A DNA stretch of 64,000 nucleotides from Dyella sp. SG609. GTDB lineage: Bacteria; Pseudomonadota; Gammaproteobacteria; Xanthomonadales; Rhodanobacteraceae. Position 1 is the stretch's first letter, and every line of letters begins with the position of its first letter. Where the stretch lies: positions 372,001-436,000 of the forward strand of contig NZ_JAAZQJ010000001.1 of the NCBI RefSeq assembly GCF_012275375.1. The letters run 5' to 3'. The notes below the pieces were generated by a model that was not told the DNA's origin, ran no database searches, and was given only the letters and a program-made list of their open reading frames with translations. Positions 29,175 to 41,100 of the stretch are shown piece after piece. The translations under genes were made by a program, and so were the position numbers.

Positions 29175-32100
29175 ATGCAGGTGCATCGTTCCGGCCGCTT
29201 CGGCCGCCGCCCCCTGGTCCAAAGCATCCTGCTCGCGCTGGCGCCGGTGATCGCGCTGCCGTTCACCACCGGCGTGGCATTCGCCGCGTGCACCACCGCC
29301 GGCACCACGGTTACCTGCGCCACCGGCTCCAGCACCAACAATCTTTCCAACAGCACGGCCAATGTCACGGTGAACGTGCAGACCGGCGCGGTGGTCAGTT
29401 CGCCGCCGATCGTCGGCGGCAACTCGCTCACGCTCACCGGCAACGGCATCACGCTCAACAACCAGGGCACGATCGATCCCACCACCAACAGCGCGGGCCT
29501 GTCGCTGGTGATGGCCGGCTCGGTGCTCGGCAACGCCTCCGCCAACACCATCGCGGTGAACAACCTGGCCGGCGGCTCGATGCGCGGCATGTTCAACATC
29601 GCCACGCTGTTCGGCTTCGGCGGCCAGGCGCTGACCGTGCAGAACGGCGCGGGCGGCACCACCACCATCGCCAACGCCGGCACCATCGGCATGTCGCTGC
29701 TCGGCGGTGGCAACACCGCCGACGCGGGCGCGGTGGTGACCTATGGCGGCGCCAACGCCAACCTCACCAATACCGGCACCATCACCGGCCGCATCGGCCT
29801 GGGCGCGGCGAGCAGCGGCAGCAATACGTTTCTCAATGCCGGCACGGTCAACGGCAGTATCTACCTCGGCGACTCGGCCGCCGGCAGCACCTTCACGGCG
29901 GTTTCGGGTTCCAGCGTCAACGCTTCGGGCGGCACGGCCATCGCCGGTGTGATGACCGGCGTCACCGGCGTGAAGCTGGCCGCGGCCGGCACGGTCAGCG
30001 CGGGCACCGGTGCGAACAACACGCTGGTATTGCAGAACTCTGCCGCGGGTCCCGGTTCGGGTACGGGCGGCGCTGCCACCACCATCGGCGCCGCCGGTTA
30101 TCTCGGCTTCCAGCATCTGACCGTGCACAGCGGCACGTGGAATCTGCAGGGCGCGCTGGTCAGCACCGACGCCACGCTCAACGACGGCCTGATCAATTTC
30201 GACAACGCCAACGTGTTCGGCAGCGGCTCGTTCACGGTCAACGGCGGCGCGCTGGCCTCATCCACCGCGGGCTTGTCGCTGGGCAATAACGTCGCGCTCA
30301 ACGGCAGCCTTACGCTCGGCGGCACCAACAACTTCGGTTTCGGCGGCGTGCTCTCCGGCACGGGCGGCCTGGCGATCAATACGACGTCGCCGATCACGCT
30401 GTCCGGCGCCAATACCTTCGGCGGCGGCGTCGCGCTCAATGCGGGCGGCCTGGTGTTGGCGAACGGTTCCGCGCTGGGCAGCGGCGCGCTGGGCGTGGGC
30501 GGCAATGTTTCGTTCGATGCCTCGGTGGGCTTGTCGCTAAGCAATACCGTCAACCTTGGCGCGGGTGGCACGCTCAATCTGCTCGGTGGGCAGCCGCTGG
30601 TGTTCAACGGAGCGATGAGCGGCACCGGCGGCCTGGTGAAGGGCGGCAGCGCCTTGCTTACCTTGAATGGCGCGAACAGTTTCAGCGGCGGCCTGGCGCT
30701 CAATGCCGGCGGCCTGATGCTGGGCAATGGCGGTGCGCTGGGTACCGGTGCGTTGAACGTCGGCGGCAATGCCACGCTCGATGCGTCGCTTGGCCTTTCG
30801 CTGGGCAATGCCGTGAACCTCGGCGCCGGCACTTCGCTCAACCTGCTGGGCGGCCAGGCGCTGAGCTTCAATGGCTTGATCGGCGGCAGCGGCGCGCTGG
30901 CGAAGAACGGCGGCGCGCTGCTCACCTTGAATGGCGCGAACACATTTACCGGTGGCCTGTCGCTCAATGCCGGCGGCTTGATGCTCGGCGACAGCGGTGC
31001 GCTTGGCACCGGCGCGTTGAACGTGGGCGGCAACGCCACGCTCGACGCTTCCGTGGGTTTGTCGCTGGGCAATGCAGTGAACCTTGGAGCGGGCGGCACG
31101 CTCAGCCTGCTCGGCGGGCAGGCGCTCAGCTTCAACGGATTGATTGCGGGTGCCGGCGGCCTGGCCAAGAGCGGTAGCGCGCAGCTCACCTTGAATGGTG
31201 CCAACACCTTCAGCGGCGGCTTTGCGCTCAATGGCGGCGGCCTGCTGCTCGGCAATGCCGGAGCGCTTGGCACCGGCGCATTGAATGTCGGAGGCGCCGC
31301 CACGCTCGACACCTCCGGCGCATTCGCCTTGAACAACGCCATCGCGATCGGCGGCGGCGGTTCCTTGAATCTGCTCGGCAGCAATGCGCTCACGTTGAAC
31401 GGCGGTCTTTCCGGCGCGGGCAGCCTGCTGAAGAGCGGCGCTGCCACGCTCACGCTCGGCGGTGCGAACAGCTTCACCGGCGGCCTTTCCATTCTCGGCG
31501 GCACGCTGGCGCTGGGTGCCGGCGGCAGTCTGTCGCCGAGCGCGGGCATCACGCTTTCGGCGGGAACGAATCTCGATCTGTCGGGCGCGGGCACGGATCA
31601 GGCGATCGGTTCGCTCGCCGGCCTCGGCGGTTCGTTGAATCTCGGCGCCCACACGCTCACCCTCAATGGCCTGGGCGACACCAGCTTCGCCGGCAGTATC
31701 GCGGGCACCGGTGGACTGGTGAAACTGGGCACCGGTATTCAGACCCTGGCCGGCGCCAGCAGCTTCGGCGGCGGCGTGGCTCTGAACGCAGGCGGCCTGC
31801 TGCTCGGCGATGGCGCCGCGCTGGGGACCGGCGCGCTCAGCGTGGGTGGCAATGTCTCGCTGGATGGCACGGGTGCCTTGTCGCTCGGCAATGCGGTCAA
31901 CCTCGGCGCGGGTGGCACGCTCAATCTGCTGGGTGGCCAGCCGCTTAGCTTCAATGGCGTGATCTCCGGTGCCGGTGCGCTGGTAAAGACCGGCGGCGCG
32001 CTGCTTACCTTGAATGGCGCGAACACCTTCGGCGGCGGTCTTGCGCTCAACGGTGGCGGATTGCTGCTGGGCAATGCGGGTGCCTTGGGCACCGGCACGC

Positions 32101-35100
32101 TCGGCGTGGGTGGCAATGTCACGCTCGATGCGTCGGCCGGGTTGACACTGGGCAATGCGATCAGCCTCGGCGCGGGCGGTTCGCTCAACGTGCTCGGCGG
32201 CCAGCCGCTGGTGTTCAACGGCGGACTCACCGGCGCGGGCGGCTTGATCAAGAGTGGCGGGGGTCTGCTGACCTTGAATGGCGCCAACGATTTCAGCGGC
32301 GGCCTGGCGATCAATGCCGGCACGCTGGCGATGGGCGCTGCCGGCAGCCTGACGGCCAACGTCGATGTTTCGCTCGCCGCCGGCGGCACGTTCGACTTGA
32401 GCGGCGGCGCGAACCAGACCATCGGCACCCTGGCCGGTCTCGGCGGCACCGTCAATCTCGGCGCGCAGACGCTCACACTGGGCAACGCCACCAGCCAGAG
32501 CTTCGGCGGCCTTATCGCCGGTACCGGCGGCCTGGTGAAAGTCGGCGCCGGCATCCAGACGCTCACCGGTGCCAACACCTTCAGCGGCGGTCTCGCGCTC
32601 AATGCGGGCGGCCTGCTGCTCGGCAACGGCGCCGCGCTTGGCACGGGCGCCCTCGGTGTCGGCGGCAATGTCACGCTGGATGGCACGGCTGCGTTGTCGC
32701 TGGGCAATGCGGTGAATCTCGGCGCAGGCGGCACGCTCAACCTGCTGGGCGGCCAGCCGCTCACCTTCAATGGCGCGATCGGCGGCACCGGAGCGCTGGT
32801 GAAGAACGGCGGCGCGCTGCTCACCTTGAATGGCGCCAACACCTTCAGCGGTGGGCTTGCGCTCAATGCGGGTGGCTTGCTGGTGGGCAACGGTGCGGCG
32901 CTGGGCACGGGCGCCTTGAACGTCGGCGGCAATGTCACGCTCGATGCTTCGGCCGGACTCACGCTGGGCAACGTCATCACGCTCGGCGCGGGTACTTCGC
33001 TCAACGTGCTCGGCGGCCAGCCGCTGGTGTTCAACGGCGGGCTTGTCGGTACGGGCGGCTTGATCAAGAGCGGCGGTTCGTTGCTGACCTTGAATGGCGC
33101 CAACACTTTCAGCGGCGGCCTGGCGATCAACGCTGGCACCCTGGCGATGGGCGCGGGCGGCAGCCTCAGCGCGAACCTCGACGTGTCGCTTGCCACCGGT
33201 GCGACGTTCGACCTGAGCGGCGGCGCGAACCAGACCATCGGTTCGCTGGCCGGCCTGGGCGGCACCGTCAATCTCGGTGCGCAGACCTTGACGCTGGGCA
33301 ACGGCACCAGCCAGACCTACGGCGGCCTGATCACCGGCGCCGGCGGACTGGTGAAAGTCGGTACCGGCATCCAGACGCTGACGGGCGCGAACAATTTCAC
33401 CGGCGGCGTCGCCTTGAATGCGGGCGGCCTGCTGCTCGGCAATGGCGCGGCGCTGGGCACCGGCACGTTGAACGTCGGCGGCAACGTCATGCTGGACGGT
33501 ACGGCTGCATTGTCGCTGGGCAATGCGGTGAATCTCGGTGTGGGCGGCGCGCTCAACCTGATCGGCGGCCAGCCGCTGAGCTTCAACGGTGCGATCTCAG
33601 GCGCCGGTGCGCTGGTAAAGAACGGGGCCGCGTCGATCACCCTCAATGCCGCCAACACCTTCACCGGCGGCACCACCATCAACGCCGGCACGATCGCCCT
33701 GGGTGCGAACGGCAGCCTCGCCGCGAATGGCGCATTGAACCTCGCCGGTGCCGGCGCAAGCCTCGATCTTTCCGCGGCAGGCGCCGATCGGGTGATCGGC
33801 GATCTGTCCGGCGTCGCGGGCAGCAGCATCCTGCTCGGCACGCACAATCTTGGCTTGGGCGGCGCCGCCAACCTGAGTTTCGGCGGCGGAATCGGCGGCA
33901 ACGGCGGCATCGTCAAACTGGGCGCCGGCATCACTACGCTCACCGGCGCCAATACTTATCTCGGCGGCACCACCATCAATGCCGGCACCCTGGCCCTGGG
34001 CGCAGGCGGCAGCCTGGCCGCGAATGGCGCGGTGAATCTTGCCGGCGCGGGTGCGGCTTTCGATATCGGTGCCGGCGGCAACCAGGCGATCGGATCGCTG
34101 GCCGGCATCGCGGGCAGCACGGTGAACCTGGGCGCGAATGCGCTCACGCTGGGCGGCGCGGCCGATGCGGATTTCAGCGGCGCCATCGCCGGTACCGGCG
34201 GCTTGATCAAGAACGGCGCGGGTATCCAGACGCTCGGCGGCGCCAGCACGTTCAGCGGTGGACTGACGCTCAACGCCGGTGGCCTGGTGGTTGGCAACAA
34301 TGCGGCGCTGGGCACGGGGGCGCTCACGCTGGGCGGCAACGCTTCGCTTGCCGCCAACGGCAATATCAGCCTGGCCAATACGATCGGCCTCGGCGCCGGC
34401 TTTGGTTTGAATGTGCTGGGCAACGGTGCGCTCACGCTGGGCGGCGTGCTTTCCGGTGCCGGCAGCCTTGCCATGAATGGCGCTTCCACGCTTACGCTGA
34501 CCGGTGCCAACACGTTTACAGGCGGCACCTCGATCAATGCGGGCACCTTGGCCCTGGGCGCCGGCGGCAGCCTCAGTTCGACGGGTACGGTAACGCTCGG
34601 CGGCACCGGGCTGTTCGATATCTCCGGTGGCGGCAATCAAACGATCGGCTTGCTCGCCGGTGCAGGCGGCAGCGTCAATCTCGGCGCCAGCACGCTGAGC
34701 TTGGGCGGCGCGGGCAGCGGCAATTTCGCTGGCGCCATCGGCGGCACCGGTGGCTTGATCAAGCTCGGCGCCGGTACGCAGACCTTGTCGGGCAACAACA
34801 GCTTCACCGGCGGCATTGCGCTCAATGCGGGTGGGCTCAGCCTGGGCAGCAACACCGCGCTCGGTACCGGCACGCTCACCGTGGGCGGCGCCGCCACGCT
34901 CGATGCCACCACCGCGCTCACGCTTGCCAACAGCATGCTGCTCAATGCCGACCTGACTTTCGGCGGCAGCAACGCGCTCACCCTCAATGGCAACCTCAGC
35001 GGCAACGGTGGCGTGATCAAGAACGGCGCGGCCGCGCTGACCTTGAACGGGGCCAACAGCTATCTCGGCGGCACCTTCATCAACAGCGGCACGCTGGCGC

Positions 35101-38100
35101 TGGGCGCGGGTGCCAGCCTTGCGGGCAGCGGCACGGTGAATGTTGCGGTGGGCGCCACCTTCGATCTGTCGGCCGGCAACGGCACGCAGACCTTCGGCAC
35201 GCTCACCGGCGGCGGCACGGTGAACATGGGCGCCAACACGCTCAATGTCGGCGGCGCCACCAATGGAACCTTCAGCGGCGGCATCGCCGGCAGCGGTGGC
35301 GTGGTGAAGATCGGCGCGGGCGTGGAGACCTTCACCGGCGCCAACACCTATACGGGCGGCACTGTGATCAGCGGCGGCACGCTGGCACTGGGCGCGGGCG
35401 GCAGCCTTGCGGCGAATGGAGCGGTGTCGCTGGTCAACGCGGGCACCGCGTTCGATATCAGCGCGGGTGGCAACCAGGCGATCGGCACGCTGTCCGGCGT
35501 GGCCGGCAGCAACGTGAACCTGGGTGCCAATACGCTCACGCTCGGCGGTGCGGTGGATGCCAGCTTCGACGGTGCGATCGGCGGTACCGGTGGCCTGATC
35601 AAGAACGGCGCGGGCATCCAGACGCTCAATGGCGCCAGCACGTTCAGCGGCGGCGTCGCGCTCAATGCGGGCGGCCTGGTGGTAGGCAACAACGCGGCTC
35701 TGGGCACCGGCGCGCTCAGCGTCAACGGCGCCGGCACGCTGGCCGCCAACGGCAATATCAGCCTCGCCAACAATGTGACGCTGGGCGCCGGCCTCACCGT
35801 GCAGGGCGGTGGCGCGCTGACGCTGGGTGGCGTGATTTCCGGTGCCGGCAGCCTGAGCATGAATGGCGGCTCCACGCTCACGCTCACCGGCGCCAACACC
35901 TATACCGGCGGCACCACGATCCAGTCCGGCGTGCTGGCGATCGGCGCGGGCGGCAGCCTCGCCGCCAACGGAGCGGTGACACTCGGCGGTACCGGCAGCT
36001 TCGATATCTCCGCGGGCGGCAACCAGACCATCGGCTCGCTGGCCGGCGCTTCCGGCAGCGTCAATCTCGGCGCCAACACGCTGACCTTCGGCGATGCGAG
36101 CAATCAGACCTTCGCCGGCACCATCGGTGGCACCGGGGGCTTGTTGAAGACCGGAACGGGCACGCAGACCCTGTCCGGCAACAACACGTTCAGCGGCGGC
36201 GTGGCGCTGGTGGATGGCGGCCTGATCGTGGGCAGCAATAGCGCGCTCGGCACCGGCACGCTGACCGTGGCCGGCGCGGCCACGCTGGATGCGAACAACG
36301 CGGTCACCCTTGCCAACAACATCGTGCTCAATGCCGGGCTGACGGTGGGCGGCAGCAATGCGCTGACGCTCGATGGCAACCTCAGCGGCCTCGGCAGCCT
36401 GACCAAGCAAGGCGCGGCGACGCTGACCTTGAACGGCGCCAACACCTACAGCGGCGGCACGCTGATCAACAGCGGCATCCTGGCGCTGGGCGCGGGTGCA
36501 AGCCTCAATGCGGGCGGCATCGTCAATGTGGCCACCGGCGCCACTTTCGATCTCTCCGCCGGCAACGGCACGCAGGTGTTCGGCACGCTCACCGGCGGCG
36601 GCACGGTGAACATGGGCGCCAATACGCTGCACGTCGGCGGCGCCACCAACGGCACCTTCAGCGGCGGCATCGCCGGCAGCGGCAGCCTGGTGAAGGATGG
36701 CGCGGGCACCGAGACGCTGACCGGCGCCAACACCTATACCGGCGGCACCACGATCAATGCGGGCACGCTGGCTATCGGCGCGGGCGGCAGCCTGGCGGCG
36801 ACGGGTGCCGTTGCGTTGATCAATCCCGGCGCCGCCTTCGATATCAGCGCGGGCGGCAACCAGGCGATCGGTTCGCTGGCGGGCAGTGCGGGCACCACGG
36901 TCAGCCTGGGCGGCAACGCGCTCACCCTGAACGGCGTGGGCAACACGAGTTTCGCCGGCACGATCTCCGGCACCGGCAGCCTGATCAAGAACGGCGCGGG
37001 CGTGCAGACGCTGAGCGGAGCCAATACGTTTACCGGCGGCGTCGCGCTCAATGCGGGCGGGCTGAGCGTGGGCAATGCCGGTGCGCTGGGCAGCGGCGCG
37101 CTGACGGTCAATGGCGCGGCAACGCTCGACAACACCACGAGCCTGAACCTCGCCAATGCGGTGAACCTCAACGCCAACCTCGACGTGGTGGGCAGCAATG
37201 CACTCACCTTGAGCGGCGCGATCGGTGGCACCGGCGGCTTGATCAAGGACGGTGCGGCGACGCTCACGCTGAGCGGCGCCAATAGCTATACGGGCGGCAC
37301 CACCATCAATGCCGGCACGCTGGCGCTCGGCGCGGGCGGCAGCCTGAGCGCGGCCGGCACGGTGACGCTCGGCGGCACCGGTACGTTCGATATCGGCGCG
37401 GCCGGCAACCAGACCATCGGCGCGCTGGCCGGCACCGGCGGCACCGTCAACCTGGGCGCCGCCAGCCTCACGCTCGGCGGCGCCGCCAGCAGCGTGTTCG
37501 CCGGCGCCATCAACGGCAGCGGCGGGTTGATCAAGAACGGCACCGGCGTGCAGACGCTGTCCGGCGCCAGCACCTTCAGCGGCGGCGTGACGCTCAACGG
37601 CGGCGGCCTGCTGGTAGGCAACAACGCGGCGCTCGGTACCGGTGCGCTCAACGTGGGTGCTTCGGCGACGCTGGATGCGAGCGGTCCGATCGCACTGGCC
37701 AACGGGGTCACGCTCGGCGCGGGCGCCGCGCTCGACGTGCTCGGCGGCAGCGCGCTGAGCTTGAACGGCGCGGTGAGCGGCAGCGGCAGCCTCGTCAAGG
37801 ACGGCAACGCCACGCTGACCTTGAACGGCGCCAACACCTATACCGGCGGCACCACGATCAACACGGGCACGCTGGCCCTGGGCGCGGGCGGCAGCCTGGC
37901 GGCGACGGGGGCGGTCACGCTCAACGGCACCGGCGTGCTGGATCTCAGCGCAGCGGGTGGTGCGCAGACCATCGGTGCACTGAGCGGCGCGGGAGGTGGC
38001 ATCAATCTGGGTGCGAACGCCTTGGCTTTCGGCGACGCCAGCAACCAGACCTTTGCCGGAACCATCAGCGGCACGGGCAGCCTGGTGAAGAACGGCAGCG

Positions 38101-41100
38101 GGGTGGAGACGCTGTCCGGCAACAACAGCTTCACCGGCGGTGTTGCGCTCAATGCGGGCGGCTTGATCGTCGGCAGCGCGAATGCCTTGGGTACCGGTGC
38201 GCTCGCGGTCAACGGCGCGGCCACGCTCGATGCGACCGCGGCGCTCAACGTCGCCAACAACGTCGCGCTCAATGGCGGCGCCACGCTGACCTTGCCCGGC
38301 GCCGGCGGCGCGGTGAATCTCGGCGGCGTGGTCAGCGGCAGCGGCAGCCTGGTCAAGGACGGCGCCTCCACGCTCACGCTGGGTGGCGCCAATACCTTCA
38401 CGGGTGGCGTCACGCTGAACGGTGGCGGGGTTCTGCTGGGCAACAACAACGCGCTCGGCACCGGCGCGCTCACGGTCAATGGCGCGGCCACGCTCGATGC
38501 GTCGGCTCCGGTCTCGGTGGGCAATGCCATCGCCCTCGGCGGCGGCACCACGCTGACGCTGCCGGGCGCGGGCGGCGCGCTCACGCTCAATGGCGCGATC
38601 AGCGGTACCGGCAATCTGGTCAAGGACGGTGCGTCGACGCTCACCTTGGGCGGCGCCAATACCTTCACCGGCGGGTTGACGAGCAACGGCGGCGGCCTGG
38701 TTCTCGGCAATGCCAATGCACTCGGCACGGGTGCGCTCGACGTCGCGGGGGCCACCACGCTCGATGCGACCGGGCCGCTCACCGTGGCGAACGACGTCAC
38801 GCTCGGCGCCGCGCTCAGCCTGGGCGGCGCGCAGGCGCTGACGCTGGGCGGCACGCTTTCCGGCAGCGGCGCGGTGAACGTGGGCGGCACGGCGCCGATC
38901 ACCTTGAACGGCGCCAACAGCTTCACCGGCGGCGTCACGCTCGGCGGCGGCAACCTGGTGGTGGGCAATGCCACGGCGCTGGGTACCGGTGCGCTGACCG
39001 CCAACGGCGGCTCGCTGCAATCCAATGCCGCGGTGACGCTCGCCAACAACGTCAGCATCGGCGGCAACGGCCTCACCGTGCAGGGCGCGGCGGATCTTGG
39101 CCTCAACGGCAGCCTCACCGGCACCGGCACGCTGGACAAGCAAGGCAGCGGCACGCTCACGCTCGGCGGTGCGCTGGGCGGCTTCGGCGGTTCGCTGGCG
39201 GTGAACGGCGGCACGCTGACCGCCACCTCGCCGTACAGCGGCGGCATCAGCGTCGGCACAGGCGCCACCGCCAACCTGCAGGGCAGCGGCAGCAGCGCGA
39301 CGGTGAACGGTGCGCTGGCCGGCACGCTCAACCTGGGCGCCGGCAGCGCGGTGAACGTGGGCTACGGTGCGCTGGGCGGCATCACCGGCACGGTGAACGG
39401 GCAGGGCGCCGGCACCGCGGTCAACCTCACCGGCACCGGCGAGGCGACGCTGCCTTCCGGCACGTTCAACAACATCGACAACCTCAACGTCGGCGCGGGC
39501 GGCACGCTCGGCATCGCCGGCGGCACCGCGGCGAGCTTTGCCGGCGGCAGCACGGTGGGCGGCAACCTGGTGGTGAACAGCAACGGCAGCCTGGGCGGCC
39601 CGGCGACGATCGCCAATGGCGGCGCGCTGATCGGCAGCGGCACGGTCGGCGGCAATGTCACCTTGAACGGCACGCTGGCACCGAGCGGCCTGCCCGGCGC
39701 GGGTGGCATGGCCGGTGGCAGCGGCGCGGCGGGCAGCACCATCACGCTGGGCGGCTTGAGCAGCGGCGGCAGTGCGATCACCGATATCCGCGCCACCGCG
39801 GCGGGCACCAGCGACCACGTGCAGGTCAACGGCGCGGCCACGCTCGGCGGCCAGCTGGTGGCGCTGCCGGCGGCCGGCTCCTACGCGCCGACCACCACCT
39901 ACACCATCCTCAACGCCACCGGTGGACTGAGCGGCAGCTATGCGAGCGTGGTGCAGAACCTGCTGCCCTTCCTCACCGCCAGCGTCACCACGCAAGGCAA
40001 CGCGGTGCTGCTGACGCTGACCCAGGCCGGCAGCGGCGCGCCCACCGGCACGCCGTTCAACCAGTACCCGGGGCTGTCGTCCAACCAGGTGGCGATGGCG
40101 GGTGCGCTGCAGACGATCTCGCAGCAGACGCCGCAGCGCCTGGCCACCTTGCTCGGCTACGCGCGCGGCCTCACCAGCGACCAGGTGATCGGCTCGTTCG
40201 ACACGCTGACCGGCGAGACCTATGCCTCGTCCACGCGCTACGAACTCAACGGCCAGGGCCAACTGCTCGATACCGTGTTCCATCGCCTGAAGCTGGCGCG
40301 CGATACCGGCGAGCAGGGCACGGCGGTGTGGGCGGAGCCGTATACGTACAGTTCCAGCCGCGACGCGAGCAATGGCATTGCCCAGACCGACTACCGCATC
40401 CGCGGCGTGATCGTCGGCGCGGATACCACGCTCGGTTCCGATCTGCGCCTGGGCGCGCATGCCAGCTTCGGCAATTCACGCACCCAGGTGGACAGCCGCC
40501 GCGACCGGGTCGATATCGACCAGTACACGCTGGGCCTGCATGCGTTGTACATGCCGGTGGAGCAGTGGTGGGTGGAAGGCGCGGCTTCGTATGGCTGGCA
40601 GCGCGCCAGCGGCGACCGCAGCATCCAGGTGGGGCCGCTGTTCGATTCGCGCGCCAGCTCGCGCTACGACGGCACGTCGCTCAACGCCGGACTGGAAGGC
40701 GGCTATCGCTTCAACACCGGCGCGTGGCATCTGGAGCCCTTCGTCGGCGCCTACTACGCCAAGGTGAAGTACGACGCCTTCACCGAGCAGGGCGCGGGCG
40801 ATGCCAACCTCGCCGTGGGCCGCTCGCGCGCCAGCAGCATGGCCTACGGCGCGGGCTTGCGCGTGATCGGCGATTTCGCCAGGCAGGCCAATGGCACGCA
40901 GATCCATCCGATCTTCCTGCTGCGCTATCTGCACGACACGCGTGCCGATGCGGATGCCACCACCAGCGTGGCTTTCGCCGGCGCACCGGACATGGGCTTC
41001 GCCGTGCACGGCACGCCCGGCGTGAGCAATCACTGGCAGGCAGGCGCCGGCTTCAGCTTCGACATCTCGCCGCAGGCCAGCACCTACTTCTACTACACCG

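Noticed and set aside
30400-38960. CRISPR-like array
   Set aside because: Repeats are in-frame, 264 bp and longer, and code for beta-helix protein; no short spacer structure and no cas genes.
33597-40460. Very long open frame on the minus strand opposite the autotransporter
   Set aside because: It is a shadow of the GC-rich, repetitive passenger-coding sequence; no ribosome site, implausible composition, and several other minus frames are open over the same region.
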